From the NCBI RefSeq assembly GCF_900116855.1, contig NZ_UETD01000005.1, positions 62,001-126,000 of the forward strand: a stretch of 64,000 bases of DNA. The letters run 5' to 3'. This DNA is from Ruminococcus flavefaciens. GTDB lineage: Bacteria; Bacillota; Clostridia; Oscillospirales; Ruminococcaceae. Both the position numbers and the translations under genes were made by a program. The notes beneath the pieces were generated by a model. The model did no database searches. It was not told the origin of the DNA and saw only the letters and a list, made by a program, of their open reading frames with translations. Shown here piece by piece: positions 8,248 through 16,615 of this stretch. Position 1 is the stretch's first letter. Each line of letters opens with the position of its first letter.

Positions 8248-9512
8248 TTTCCCATTACCTCCCATGGACTTGTTATCCTGCCTGTTACTGCGCTTGCTGC
8301 GGCAGTTGCAGGGCTTGCAAGGTACACCTCTGACTCTGGGTGACCCATTCTTCCCACGAAGTTGCGGTTCGTAGTGGTTATGGCTCTTTCGCCTGCGGCA
8401 AGTATGCCCATGTATCCGCCGAGACATGGTCCGCAGGTGGGAGTTGATACTACCGCGCCGAATTCGATGAATGTGCGGAGGAGCCCCATTTCCATAGCGT
8501 CAAGGTAGACCTGCTGAGTCGCGGGGATAACTATGACGCGGACGTTCTTTGCTGCCTTTCTGCCCTTCATTATCTCTGCGGCAGCGATAAGGTCCTCAAG
8601 TCTGCCGTTGGTGCAGGAGCCTATGACCACCTGATCTATTTTAACATCGCCTATTTCGCCGAAGGTCTTTGCGTTTTCGGGGAGGTGGGGGAAAGCCACG
8701 GTAGGCTCAATTGCCGAAAGGTCAATGTCAATGACCTCGTCGTATTCAGCGTCGGGGTCGGCACTGTACACAACGGGCTCTGCGCCGCCGTGCTGACGGA
8801 TATAGTCAAGGGTTATCTCGTCTACCCCGAAGATACCGTTCTTTGCGCCTGCCTCTATAGCCATGTTGGCAATGCAGAGGCGGTCAGCCATAGTCAGTGA
8901 GGAGAGTCCCTCACCTGTGAACTCCATAGAGCGGTAGAGGGCGCCGTCAACGCCTATTTTTCCGATGATGTGGAGGATAACGTCCTTGCCGGAGACGTAT
9001 CTGCGGAGGCTTCCCCTGAGGTTGAACTTTATGGCAGAGGGCACCTTGAACCACGCCTTGCCTGTTGCCATACCGCACGCCATATCCGTGGAGCCGACGC
9101 CTGTGGAGAAGGCTCCCAGAGCGCCGTAGGTGCAGGTGTGTGAATCGGCGCCGATGACTGCATTTCCTGCGGTGACCAGTCCTTTTTCGGGGAGCAGGGC
9201 GTGTTCAATGCCCATTTCTCCCACATCGTAAAAATGGGTTATTTCCTTTTCTCCGCAGAAATCGCGGCACATTTTGCACTGCTCTGCCGCCTTTATGTCC
9301 TTGTTTGGAGCGAAGTGATCCATGACCATGGTGATCTTATCTTTGTCGAACACGCTGTCCTTGCCAAGCTTTGCGAACTCCTTGATAGCTACGGGAGAGG
9401 TGATATCGTTGCCGAGGACCAGATCTAAGTCGGCTAAGATAAGCTCTCCCGGGCTGACGGACTCTCTGCCCGAATGAGCCGCAAGTATTTTCTGCGTCAT
9501 TGTCATTGCCAT
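8244..9512 (-). CDS. leuC: 3-Isopropylmalate dehydratase large subunit
   Basis: LeuC carries the 4Fe-4S cluster that isomerises 2- to 3-isopropylmalate. Cluster ligands are visible at Cys300 (GSCTNGR), Cys360 and Cys363 (TCGPCLGG). Other aconitase-fold signatures are HFAPNKD near 66 and [15 protein letters not shown] at 121-135. The length, 422 residues, fits the shorter LeuC type of anaerobes and archaea. The translation start has only a weak Shine-Dalgarno (AAAGAAG), with two further in-frame ATGs within the first five codons, so the exact start is uncertain by a few residues. It follows ilvH by 49 bases. Confidence 0.96.
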   Translation of the reverse strand: MAMTMTQKILAAHSGRESVSPGELILADLDLVLGNDITSPVAIKEFAKLGKDSVFDKDKITMVMDHFAPNKDIKAAEQCKMCRDFCGEKEITHFYDVGEMGIEHALLPEKGLVTAGNAVIGADSHTCTYGALGAFSTGVGSTDMACGMATGKAWFKVPSAIKFNLRGSLRRYVSGKDVILHIIGKIGVDGALYRSMEFTGEGLSSLTMADRLCIANMAIEAGAKNGIFGVDEITLDYIRQHGGAEPVVYSADPDAEYDEVIDIDLSAIEPTVAFPHLPENAKTFGEIGDVKIDQVVIGSCTNGRLEDLIAAAEIMKGRKAAKNVRVIVIPATQQVYLDAMEMGLLRTFIEFGAVVSTPTCGPCLGGYMGILAAGERAITTTNRNFVGRMGHPESEVYLASPATAAASAVTGRITSPWEVMGK

Positions 9513-9561
9513 TTTTACACGCTTCTTTCGTATATATTTGCCGCGGAGCCGTTCCGCTTTG

Positions 9562-10062
9562 TTATTTCACTGTCTTGAGGCAGTTCTCGCCCCTCTCGAT
9601 AGCCACGATACCCGTGCGGCACATCTCCATGATGCCGTAGGGCTTGAGAAGCTGGATAAAAGCGTCTATCTTTGATGTCTCGCCCGTGAGCTCGCATACA
9701 AGAGCCGTGGGGGAATAGTCAACTATCTTTGAGCGGAATATCTCAACTGCCGTCATGATATCCTGTCTTATCTCTGTCTTGTTCCTTACCTTGATGAGTA
9801 GGAGCTCCCTGATAACGGTATCCTTGCTGTCCAGCACCTCTACCTCTCTGACGTCATGGAGCTTCTGGAGCTGCTGGAGTATACGCTCCTTGATGTCCTC
9901 GTCGCCGTGAAAGGCTATGGTTATACGGGAAAAACCGCTTGACTCAGTCTCTCCCACGGTAAGGCTGTCGATGTTGAAGCCGCGTCTGGTGAACATTCCC
10001 GAAACTCGTGAAAGAACACCCGAAACGTTGGCAACTATAACTCCTATTACATACTGATCCAT
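9562..10062 (-). CDS. ilvH: Acetolactate synthase small (regulatory) subunit
   Basis: IlvH is the ACT-domain regulatory subunit of acetohydroxyacid synthase. It activates the catalytic subunit and mediates valine feedback inhibition. The ACT domain covers about residues 4-80 with [17 protein letters not shown] and [12 protein letters not shown], and the C-terminal domain ends in [11 protein letters not shown] 10062 is preferred: GAGG sits 8 bases before it, while a GTG three codons upstream overlaps that site. This gives 166 residues, standard for the family. It follows the ilvB stop by 10 bases. Confidence 0.96.
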   Translation of the reverse strand: MDQYVIGVIVANVSGVLSRVSGMFTRRGFNIDSLTVGETESSGFSRITIAFHGDEDIKERILQQLQKLHDVREVEVLDSKDTVIRELLLIKVRNKTEIRQDIMTAVEIFRSKIVDYSPTALVCELTGETSKIDAFIQLLKPYGIMEMCRTGIVAIERGENCLKTVK

Positions 10063-10072
10063 AACTGTCACC

Positions 10073-11755
10073 TCACTTTATCTCAGTAATTATGTCGTCA
10101 ACCGAGCCCTCGGGAGGAAGCATGGGAAGAACGAACTCGTCGCAGTCAACTGCACAGTCAATGACGAATGGTCCGTCGCAGGCGAAGGCTCTCTCCGCCA
10201 GCTTTTCAAGCTCCTCGTTGGTCGCGGCTCTGCCGCCCTCTGCACCGAAAGCTTCTGCCAGCTTTACGAAGTCGGTCTTTCTGTTGAAGGTGGTGCAGGA
10301 GTAGTGCTTGTCGAAGAAAAGTGTCTGCCACTGGCGCACCATGCCCAGCACTCCGTTGTTCATGATGACGATGGTAACGGGAGTCTGCTGTGATACGGCA
10401 GTAGCCAGCTCATTGAGGTTCATGCCGAAGCTGCCGTCGCCCGTAAAGAGTACGGCGCGTCTGCCCGTAGCTGCACAGGCGCCTATGGCTGCACCCAGAC
10501 CGTAGCCCATGGTGCCGAGACCGCCGCTGGTGAGGAAGGTACGGGGCTTTTTCAGAGGGTATCTCTGAGCGGTCCACATCTGATGCTGACCTACGTCTGT
10601 GGCGATGATGGCATCATCGCCTGCGTGAGCGCTTATAATGTCAACGATGTCATAGGGGTGAAGGAAGCCGCTTTTGGGCTTTCTTGCGGAGGCTGTCCTT
10701 GCAGCCTCCTCCTTTTTCAGCTCCTCGATGCGCTGAGTCCACTGAGGGTGCTTTTTCTCCTCTGTCATGGCGATAAGGCGCTCTGCAGCGTCTCTTATAT
10801 CGCCCCTTATGGCGAGGTCTGCGTTGATGTTCTTGTGGAGCTCCGCTCCGTCTATGTCGATATGGATTATGCTGAAATGCTTTGCATAGCGGGACTTGTT
10901 TCCCGTAGCTCTGTCGCTGAAACGTGCTCCAAGAGCTATTACAAGGTCAGCCTCGTCCTCAGCGATGGAGGAGGCGTAATGTCCGTGCATACCCTGCATA
11001 CCGAGGAATTTCGGGTGGTCGCAGGGAACTGCGGAAAGTCCCATAAGTGAGCAGCCCATAGGTGCGTCTATCTGCTCCGCCAGAGCGATTATCTGAGCGG
11101 AAGCCTTGCCGCTGATGACTCCGCCGCCGAAGTAGATATAAGGTCTCTCGGCATTGTTTATCATTTCGGCAGCCTTTTTCAGCTTCTCCTCGGAGGCGAA
11201 GGTGATAGGATAGGGGATAACGGGCTGCGGATTTGCCTCGAATTCAAAGAGGGCGGTCTGAACGTCCTTGGGGATATCCACCAGCACAGGACCGGGACGT
11301 CCCGATTTGGCTATTTTGAAGGCTGTGCGGAGAGTGTCCGCCAGCTCGCTGATATCCTTGACGATGAAGTTATGCTTGGTGATAGGCATGGTCACGCCGA
11401 CTATGTCCACCTCCTGAAAGCTGTCCCTTCCGATGAGCTCGCAGGGAACGTTTCCCGTTATGGCGACCATGGGGACAGAGTCCAGAGCCGCTGTAGCTAT
11501 GCCTGTTACGAGGTTTGTGGCGCCGGGACCAGATGTGGCAATGACAACGCCCACCTTTCCCGTAGCCCTTGCGTAGCCGTCTGCGGCGTGAGCCGCGCCC
11601 TGCTCATGGGCAGAGAGTATCTGCTTTATGCGGTCGCGGGCAGTGTAGAGCTCGTCAAACAGGTCGATGACCTGTCCTCCCGGATAGCAGAAAATAGTAT
11701 CACAGCCCTGCTCGATAAGTGTCTCAACAACGATTTTTGCACCTGAAATTTTCAT
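10073..11755 (-). CDS. ilvB: Acetolactate synthase large (catalytic) subunit
   Basis: IlvB is the thiamine-diphosphate and FAD dependent catalytic subunit that forms acetolactate or acetohydroxybutyrate, the shared first step to valine, leucine and isoleucine. The protein has 560 residues from ATG 11755. Visible hallmarks are CYPGGQVIDLFDEL, the catalytic-Glu region SAHEQGAAHAADGYAR, and the TPP motif GDGSFGMNLNE ending in IMNN. The reading frame stays open for 93 codons upstream, but that part encodes no conserved sequence and covers the leader peptide and attenuator, so I place the start at MKISGAK, after AAAGGA. It begins the ilvB-ilvH-leuCD run. Confidence 0.97.
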   Translation of the reverse strand: MKISGAKIVVETLIEQGCDTIFCYPGGQVIDLFDELYTARDRIKQILSAHEQGAAHAADGYARATGKVGVVIATSGPGATNLVTGIATAALDSVPMVAITGNVPCELIGRDSFQEVDIVGVTMPITKHNFIVKDISELADTLRTAFKIAKSGRPGPVLVDIPKDVQTALFEFEANPQPVIPYPITFASEEKLKKAAEMINNAERPYIYFGGGVISGKASAQIIALAEQIDAPMGCSLMGLSAVPCDHPKFLGMQGMHGHYASSIAEDEADLVIALGARFSDRATGNKSRYAKHFSIIHIDIDGAELHKNINADLAIRGDIRDAAERLIAMTEEKKHPQWTQRIEELKKEEAARTASARKPKSGFLHPYDIVDIISAHAGDDAIIATDVGQHQMWTAQRYPLKKPRTFLTSGGLGTMGYGLGAAIGACAATGRRAVLFTGDGSFGMNLNELATAVSQQTPVTIVIMNNGVLGMVRQWQTLFFDKHYSCTTFNRKTDFVKLAEAFGAEGGRAATNEELEKLAERAFACDGPFVIDCAVDCDEFVLPMLPPEGSVDDIITEIK

Positions 11756-11795
11756 AGTATCAAAATCCTTTACTTTAATGTCTTGTATCTGATGT

Positions 11796-11829
11796 AAAAC
11801 AAAAGCCCTCCGACATTCTGTCGGAGGGC
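11796..11829 (-). terminator. Attenuator hairpin upstream of ilvB
   Basis: The arms GCCCTCCGACA and TGTCGGAGGGC form a perfect 11-bp stem with a 3-base loop, followed on the minus strand by TTTTGTTTT. It lies 37 bases after the leader peptide stop and 50 bases before the ilvB start, the position expected of a transcription attenuator. Confidence 0.85.
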
Positions 11830-11865
11830 AAGGCTTCTTTGTAACAACTGATATACAGCTATATA

Positions 11866-11973
11866 TCAGGCAAGAGCGCCGTTCGGACAGAACGAAAAGA
11901 GACCGCAGCCGTTCACGCTGATGACTGCGCCCGAAATAATGACATGACCTGTTTTCATAACAACGATCTTCAT
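11866..11973 (-). CDS. ilvB leader peptide, 35 residues, Ile/Val-rich
   Basis: This short reading frame starts at ATG 11973, 9 bases after AGGGAG. It encodes MKIVVMKTGHVIISGAVISV at its N-terminus and ends in a TGA at 11866. Nine of the first 20 residues are Ile or Val, in clusters IVV, VII, VI and V, with Leu twice later. Its stop lies in a small hairpin (11848-11869, arms CTGATATA and TATATCAG), followed by the intrinsic terminator at 11796-11829. The arrangement is classic ribosome-mediated attenuation: stalling at Ile/Val codons when charged tRNA is scarce should favour read-through into ilvB. I did not work out the antiterminator pairing. Confidence 0.8.
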   Translation of the reverse strand: MKIVVMKTGHVIISGAVISVNGCGLFSFCPNGALA

Positions 11974-12005
11974 TATTCTTCGCTCCCTTCTGATAATATA
12001 TCTGA

Positions 12006-12034
12006 ATTATAACACTTTGCAGGTGCAAAATCAA
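12006..12034 (-). promoter_or_regulatory. Sigma-A promoter of the ilvB leader
   Basis: On the minus strand TTGATT and TATAAT are separated by 17 bases. The leader peptide start is 32 bases downstream of the -10 box. ilvBH-leuCD can therefore be transcribed separately from leuA. Confidence 0.75.
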
Positions 12035-12101
12035 TAAGAAGCGGCATTTTTCGGGGAATATTCTCTGTGTATGTGATTTTCAACGGTTCTATTTGTGCGA
12101 T

Positions 12102-13769
12102 TTAACGAGTTTTTGTCAGCATATTGTTTACCGCGCTGACGAGAGCCTTTACAGAGGAGGTGATGATATCGTTGTCTATGCCTGTTCCCCAGAAGCTCTT
12201 TCCGTCTCCTGCGATTATCTCCACATAGGACACAGCCTTTGAAGCCGAACCTACTTCAAGGGCGTGTTCGGAGTAGGTGTTCAGGCTGTATTCTGCTCCC
12301 GTATATGAGCGGATAGCGTTGCTGACGGCGTCAAGACGACCGTTACCCATATCGGTGACGGTGACGTTCCTGCCGTTATAGCTGAAGCTGATGGTAGCTT
12401 CGATGCCGTCGCGCTGAACGAAGTGGGTCTCGGTGATATTGATGGGAGTTACGATATCCACATAGTTGGTCTTGAAGATCTCGTAGACCTCGTCGGGAAG
12501 GAGCTCCTTGTGCTTGTGGTCGGAAACGCTTTTGACCAGATATCCCACGCTCTCGCGCATCTTCTTGGGCAGGTCATAGCCGAATCGTGTCTCCAGTATA
12601 TAGCCGATACCGCCCTTGCCCGACTGGCTGTTGATGCGGATAACGTCTGCCGAATACTCTCTGCCAACGTCCTCGGGGTCCAGAGGCAGATAGGGAACGG
12701 TCCAGTATTGGGTATGCCCCTCCTCGCGCCATTTCATGCCCTTGGCGATAGCGTCCTGATGAGAGCCGCTGAATGCTGCGAATACCAGCTTGCCAGAATA
12801 GGGCTGGCGCTCGTTGATGTTCATGCGCGTCACTCGGGTATACAGCTCGGATATGGAGGGTATATCGCCGAATTCCAGCTGCGGGTCAACGCCCTGTGAG
12901 TACATATTCATAGCAAGGGTAACTATATCCACATTTCCTGTGCGCTCGCCGTTTCCGAAGAGAGTTCCCTCAACACGGTCGGCGCCTGCCAGCAGACCCA
13001 TTTCCGTGTCCGCAACTGCACAGCCGCGGTCGTTGTGGGGGTGGAGGGAGACTATGACGTTCTCGCGGTATTTCAGGTTGTCGCACATATACTCTATCTG
13101 ATTGGCGTAGACATGGGGCATGGACAGCTGCACTGTTACGGGGAGGTTGATTATCACCTTGTCATCGGCAGTGGGCTCCCATACGTCCAGCACGGCGTTG
13201 CATATCTCAAGAGCGAACTCGGGCTCGGTGCCTGTGAAGCTCTCGGGAGAGTACTCAAAGCGGAAATTGCCCTCGTACTTTTCGCGGTACTCCTTGCAGA
13301 GCTTTGCACCGCTGACAGCGATGTCGATTATCTCCTCTTTGCTCTTGCGGAATACCTGCTCTCGCTGAGCTACGGAGGTGGAGTTATAGAGGTGGACGAT
13401 GGCGTTCTTGCAGCCCTTCAGCGCCTCAAAGGTCTTTTCGATGATGTGCTCTCTTGACTGTGTCAGCACCTGAATGGTCACATCGTCGGGTATGAGGTCC
13501 TGCTCGATGAGTGTGCGGCAGAAGTCGTATTCGGTCTCGGACGCCGCAGGGAAGCCGATCTCGATCTCCTTGAATCCGATATCCACCAGCATCTGGAAGA
13601 ACTCCAGCTTTTCACCCAGACTCATGGGGATTATCAGTGCCTGATTGCCGTCGCGGAGATCCACGCTGCACCAGATGGGCGCCTTGTCAACGTATGAACG
13701 CTTTGTCCATTTCATCTCAGTTGCAGGCGCTTCAAAAAACTGTCTTGTGTACTTATTGACGTTATTCAT
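12102..13769 (-). CDS. leuA: 2-Isopropylmalate synthase
   Basis: LeuA condenses 2-oxoisovalerate with acetyl-CoA, the entry step of leucine synthesis. The 555-residue protein belongs to the long LeuA type typical of actinobacteria and fungi: it starts with the KYTRQFF region and the catalytic DLRDGNQA is at 37-44. The metal-binding pair is His243 and His245 in SLHPHNDRGC, followed by GTLFGNGERTGNVD. The C-terminal part from about residue 425 is the regulatory LeuA domain that binds leucine. A leucine-type T-box leader precedes it, so the gene has both transcript-level and allosteric control. It ends about 70 bases before the ilvB promoter. Confidence 0.97.
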   Translation of the reverse strand: MNNVNKYTRQFFEAPATEMKWTKRSYVDKAPIWCSVDLRDGNQALIIPMSLGEKLEFFQMLVDIGFKEIEIGFPAASETEYDFCRTLIEQDLIPDDVTIQVLTQSREHIIEKTFEALKGCKNAIVHLYNSTSVAQREQVFRKSKEEIIDIAVSGAKLCKEYREKYEGNFRFEYSPESFTGTEPEFALEICNAVLDVWEPTADDKVIINLPVTVQLSMPHVYANQIEYMCDNLKYRENVIVSLHPHNDRGCAVADTEMGLLAGADRVEGTLFGNGERTGNVDIVTLAMNMYSQGVDPQLEFGDIPSISELYTRVTRMNINERQPYSGKLVFAAFSGSHQDAIAKGMKWREEGHTQYWTVPYLPLDPEDVGREYSADVIRINSQSGKGGIGYILETRFGYDLPKKMRESVGYLVKSVSDHKHKELLPDEVYEIFKTNYVDIVTPINITETHFVQRDGIEATISFSYNGRNVTVTDMGNGRLDAVSNAIRSYTGAEYSLNTYSEHALEVGSASKAVSYVEIIAGDGKSFWGTGIDNDIITSSVKALVSAVNNMLTKTR

Positions 13770-13814
13770 ATAAAAACCTCCATTCCGATCCGTTTTGCCG
13801 ACTGTATGAAGGGT

Positions 13815-14075
13815 AATAAAAAAGTCTCCTCCATGCGCGGCATGGAAGAGACGAAGTTACTTGCAATACTCCGTGGTACCACTCTTCTTGATGTAAGAAT
13901 ACACCCACTCATCTGCGTCGGATCAACGCATATCTCTGTAACGGGAGCGCCCGTCCGAGCCTACTTGAAGCCGTGCTTCTTTGGGTCGGCTGCTCGGGGA
14001 GGAGTTATTTCTCATACCTGCATACTGCCTTTCACCAAACGGCAGCTCTCTGTGATGCCATGATACAAGCTTTTA
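13815..14075 (-). promoter_or_regulatory. T-box riboswitch of leuA, probable Leu (CUC) specifier
   Basis: On the minus strand the leader has a stem I region with AGAGAG and a distal GGTGAAA loop near 14031-14037. A 3' side reads GAAATAACTCC, where CTC at 14004-14002 is the likely specifier. The conserved T-box sequence AGAGTGGTACCACGG is at 13885-13871. A terminator stem follows (13824-13852, arms GTCTCTTCCATG and CATGGAGGAGAC) with a T run. The UGGU of the T-box bulge would pair with ACCA, fitting the A73 discriminator usual for leucine tRNA. Uncharged tRNA-Leu should promote read-through into leuA. Confidence 0.92.
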
Positions 14076-14101
14076 TTCCCTTCATCGCATTTATTGATTT
14101 C

Positions 14102-14130
14102 ATTGTACAACGAAAAATCCCTTTTGTCAA
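14102..14130 (-). promoter_or_regulatory. Sigma-A promoter of the leuA T-box transcript
   Basis: On the minus strand TTGACA (14125-14130) and TACAAT (14102-14107) are separated by 17 bases, directly upstream of the T-box leader. Confidence 0.8.
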
Positions 14131-14164
14131 GCCCCTGATGTGATTTTTTTACAAAAAATCACTA

Positions 14165-14230
14165 AGCCGACAGCCTTCAGCGTAAAAAGGCGGCAAGCCG
14201 CGAAGAAGAAGGTGCTGAAGGCTGTCGGCT
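14165..14230. repeat. Paired inverted arms of 7-base repeats (AGCC type), small element
   Basis: The arm AGCCGACAGCCTTCAGC at 14165-14181 has an exact 17-base reverse complement at 14214-14230. The arm reads as 7-base units AGCCGAC, AGCCTTC and AGC. The 32-base spacer contains the small hairpin GCGGCAAGCCGC, and a near-identical core (GCGGCGAAGCCGC) sits inside the element at 57311-57420. It lies between the leuA promoter and the zinc-ribbon gene terminator. Confidence 0.75.
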
Positions 14231-14233
14231 ATG

Positions 14234-14258
14234 ATAAAAGGAGCTTTGCTCCTTTTAT
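14234..14258 (-). terminator. Terminator of the AIM24 cluster
   Basis: The arms ATAAAAGGAGC and GCTCCTTTTAT form a perfect 11-bp stem with a 3-base loop. The zinc-ribbon gene stop codon lies inside the stem. The trailing T run is short, so efficiency is uncertain. Confidence 0.6.
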
Positions 14259-14515
14259 CTGTCAGGGGCTTTGCTGCCGCAATCGGGGCAGAAATTTGTA
14301 GTGCAGTCCTTTCCGCAGGTGCATTTCCAAGGCGTTACGGGAGCCTTTGCACCGCAGTCGGGACAGAATTTAGTCTCGTTCGTCCTGCCGCAGGAGCAGA
14401 GCCACACATTGACCGACCATGCAGGGGCGGGATGCATTTCCGCTGCCATACGGAACAGGTCATCGGCTCTTGTCATATACTGAAGTCCCATAACGGGGAA
14501 ACCGTAGATAAACAT
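14255..14515 (-). CDS. Small double zinc-ribbon protein
   Basis: This 86-residue protein has two tandem zinc ribbons: CSCG...FCPDCGAKAP and CTCGKDC...FCPDCGSKAP, giving two sets of paired CxC and CxxC ligands in the C-terminal half. The N-terminal 40 residues (MFIYGFPVMGLQYM onwards) are hydrophobic to amphipathic and match no family I know. ATG 14515 has GAGG 8 bases upstream; a GTG three codons earlier overlaps that site. It is the last gene after an AIM24-family gene and a small membrane protein. Such ribbons often mediate protein-protein contacts, and no enzymatic role is suggested. Confidence 0.75.
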   Translation of the reverse strand: MFIYGFPVMGLQYMTRADDLFRMAAEMHPAPAWSVNVWLCSCGRTNETKFCPDCGAKAPVTPWKCTCGKDCTTNFCPDCGSKAPDR

Positions 14516-14569
14516 AGTCGGCACCTCACTTTTTCTGAAAACGGGTGTGAGTGATAACGTGGGATCGGT

Positions 14570-14713
14570 TTACTGCTGAGACTTTATATAGTCCACCAGT
14601 CTGTATACTCCATAGAACACCCAGATGATCCATGAGATCGCCCAGAGTCCTGTGAATACACTGAAAAGCAGGTATATGACCGCAACAGCGACTGCAATGA
14701 ACCAGTGCTTCAT
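14570..14713 (-). CDS. Small membrane protein, 47 residues
   Basis: The ATG at 14713 overlaps the stop of the AIM24-family gene as TGATG, a strong sign of translational coupling. The 47 residues start MKHWFIAVAVAVIYLL and contain two hydrophobic stretches (about 4-18 and 20-36) rich in aromatic residues, ending in a charged DYIKSQQ tail. It is probably inserted in the membrane. No family was recognised. Support is the overlap, the hydrophobic pattern and its place between two credible genes. Confidence 0.65.
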   Translation of the reverse strand: MKHWFIAVAVAVIYLLFSVFTGLWAISWIIWVFYGVYRLVDYIKSQQ

Positions 14714-15387
14714 CAGCGCTTGGGAGCCAGTGAGAGCACCTTGCCTGCGAAGTCGTTGAAGTTCTGGGTCTGGAGGATGATCTTTCCGGGACCTGTAAGA
14801 CGTGTGAGGAAGAGTCCCTCGCCGCCGAGGAAGATATTGCCGAGGCCCTTTACAGTCTCGATCTCGTACTGAACAGTGGGCTCAAAGGCAACAACATTAC
14901 CTGTGTCCACCTTGATGACCTCGCCGGGGTTCAGGTAGCGCTCTACCATATCGCCGTCTACTTCGAGGAAAGCCATGCCCTGACCGAAGAGCTGCTGAAG
15001 GATAAAGCCCTCGCCGCCGAAAAGGCCTGCCGTGAACTTCTTGGTGAAGATCGCCTTGAGGTCAACTGTCTGTTCTGCGCAGAGGAAAGCGCCCTTCTGG
15101 CAAATGAGACCTGCCTGAGATATATTAACGGGAACCACAGAGCCGGGAACTGTTGAGCCGAAAGCTATCTTAGCGCCTGCGACCTCTGCGGTGTAATTAG
15201 CCATGAAAATTGATTCGCCTGTGAACATTCTTCCGAGGCTTCTTCCGAGGCCTCCTCTTGCGTTTGTTGTCATCTTGATACCCTGTGACTGCCAGATCAT
15301 TCCGCCTGACTGGGTAAACATTGATTCGCCTGCGTTGAGTTCACATTCAACAGCAGGAACTGTCTGACCGATAATAGTATATCTCAT
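14713..15387 (-). CDS. AIM24 / TIGR00266-family protein
   Basis: This 224-residue protein has the pattern of the widespread AIM24 (DUF124, TIGR00266) family: MRYTIIGQTVPAVECELNAGE at the start, GGLGRSLGRMFTGES near 45-59, and repeated beta-strand units such as GLGNIFLGGEGLFLTRLTGPG. The fold is a trefoil of beta-helix-like repeats related to the tryptophan attenuator-binding fold. The bacterial function is not established; the yeast homologue affects the mitochondrial inner membrane. It heads a three-gene set with a small membrane protein and a zinc-ribbon protein, which may form one functional unit. Confidence 0.9.
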   Translation of the reverse strand: MRYTIIGQTVPAVECELNAGESMFTQSGGMIWQSQGIKMTTNARGGLGRSLGRMFTGESIFMANYTAEVAGAKIAFGSTVPGSVVPVNISQAGLICQKGAFLCAEQTVDLKAIFTKKFTAGLFGGEGFILQQLFGQGMAFLEVDGDMVERYLNPGEVIKVDTGNVVAFEPTVQYEIETVKGLGNIFLGGEGLFLTRLTGPGKIILQTQNFNDFAGKVLSLAPKR

Positions 15388-15443
15388 ACGGACATACCCT
15401 CCTTATTAAATAAAATATATTAAAGCGGAGGAGCCGAGCTCCT

Positions 15444-16427
15444 TCACACTTTTATCCTGCAAAGATTTGCCTCGCCCGAGCTGAGCTCTCTTATCTCACC
15501 CGAGGGCATTCTTACGATAAGATTGGCGTTATCGCCGATACCGAGGGCTTCACCCACGATGGCCTCCGTGCCCACATTGGCTGTGATGATATTTCCTGTG
15601 AGCATTTCCCTTTCGCGGTAACGGATAAGGAAGCTCCTGTCCTCTATCCTGCCGAGGTATATTTCCAGCCTGTTGAGCAGCTCCGCGCAGAGCCTGTTCC
15701 TGTTTATTGCAAGACCTGTTTCATCCTCGATAGAGGTAGCAGTCTTTTTCAGCTCGCTGTCGAAGCTGTCGCCCACCTTTCTGACATTTATGCCTATGCC
15801 TATGACGGCGCAGTCCAGCATTCTCATTTCAAGACCCAGAGAGGCTTCCGTGAGTATTCCGCATATCTTCTTGCCGTTCATATACAGGTCGTTGACCCAT
15901 TTTATCATGACCTGACTGCCGCAGAATGTCTCGACAGCTTCAGCCGCCGCACAGGCAGCCGCCGCAGTTATCATTGGTGCAAAGCTGAGGTCGAAATGGG
16001 GACGCACCAGCACACTGAGATATATGCCCTTTCCCGAGGGCGACTCAAAATGCCTGCCTATCCTGCCCTTTCCCGCAGTCTGCCTGTCGGCGATGACCGT
16101 GGTACCGTTGGGAGCCTTTTCTGTCTCCAGCTCGCGGCAGATATTATTGGTGGAGTCCACAGTGTCGTACACCTTCATGACCCTGCCTATCTCCTTGGTG
16201 TTGAGATAGGGAGTTATAAGGCTTTCCGAAAGAATATTGTTGTCGTTATTGAGTCTGTATCCTTTTGACGTAACTGAGGTGATAGAAAAACCCTCTGCCT
16301 CCAGAGCTTTTACCGCTTTCCAGACGGCATTTCGGCTCACGCCCAGCTTCTCGGCAAGAGCAGCTCCCGAAATGAATTGACCGCCTGCATTGGCAAGGGT
16401 TGAGAGCAATTCGGTTTTTACGTTCAT
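15444..16427 (-). CDS. birA: Bifunctional biotin-[acetyl-CoA-carboxylase] ligase / biotin repressor
   Basis: BirA makes biotinyl-AMP, attaches biotin to carboxylase carriers and, with its N-terminal winged helix, represses biotin genes. The 327-residue protein has the helix-turn-helix at about 18-60 (GAALAEKLGVSRNAVWKAV), the DSTN motif at 91-94, the nucleotide loop KGRIGR at 120-125, and a C-terminal SH3-like domain. I place the start at MNVKTELL; AAAGGA lies 12 bases upstream, rather far but better than any alternative. The further upstream reading is not conserved. No biotin operator or bio gene is nearby. Confidence 0.95.
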   Translation of the reverse strand: MNVKTELLSTLANAGGQFISGAALAEKLGVSRNAVWKAVKALEAEGFSITSVTSKGYRLNNDNNILSESLITPYLNTKEIGRVMKVYDTVDSTNNICRELETEKAPNGTTVIADRQTAGKGRIGRHFESPSGKGIYLSVLVRPHFDLSFAPMITAAAACAAAEAVETFCGSQVMIKWVNDLYMNGKKICGILTEASLGLEMRMLDCAVIGIGINVRKVGDSFDSELKKTATSIEDETGLAINRNRLCAELLNRLEIYLGRIEDRSFLIRYREREMLTGNIITANVGTEAIVGEALGIGDNANLIVRMPSGEIRELSSGEANLCRIKV

Positions 16428-16532
16428 GATCGCGGATGTTCCTTTCGGTATTATTAACAATATTCTACCACAAAAAAACATATAATGCAAGATAAATACA
16501 GAAAAAGAGGAGAAAAAACAGTTATGCCAAAC

Positions 16533-16558
16533 AAAAAAGGACGGTATTCCCGTCCTTT
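16533..16558 (-). terminator. Terminator after the 176-residue membrane protein
   Basis: On the minus strand AAAGGACG and CGTCCTTT form a stem closed by a short loop and followed by TTTTTTG. It lies about 60 bases past the stop of the gene at 16616-17146. Confidence 0.75.
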
Positions 16559-16615
16559 ATGGTATATAATTTTATCAGAAGCAGCTCTTGGAGCTGTGTG
16601 CTGTTGCGGCAGCTT

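Noticed and set aside
8248..8427. 60-codon N-terminal extension of leuD
   Set aside because: It overlaps leuC in another frame, has Arg/Cys-rich non-conserved sequence, and the ATGA-coupled start at 8247 has a clear ribosome binding site.
10073..12034. N-terminally extended acetolactate synthase of 653 residues
   Set aside because: The first 93 codons cover the leader peptide, attenuator and promoter region and have no homology. The real start has a ribosome binding site at 11755.
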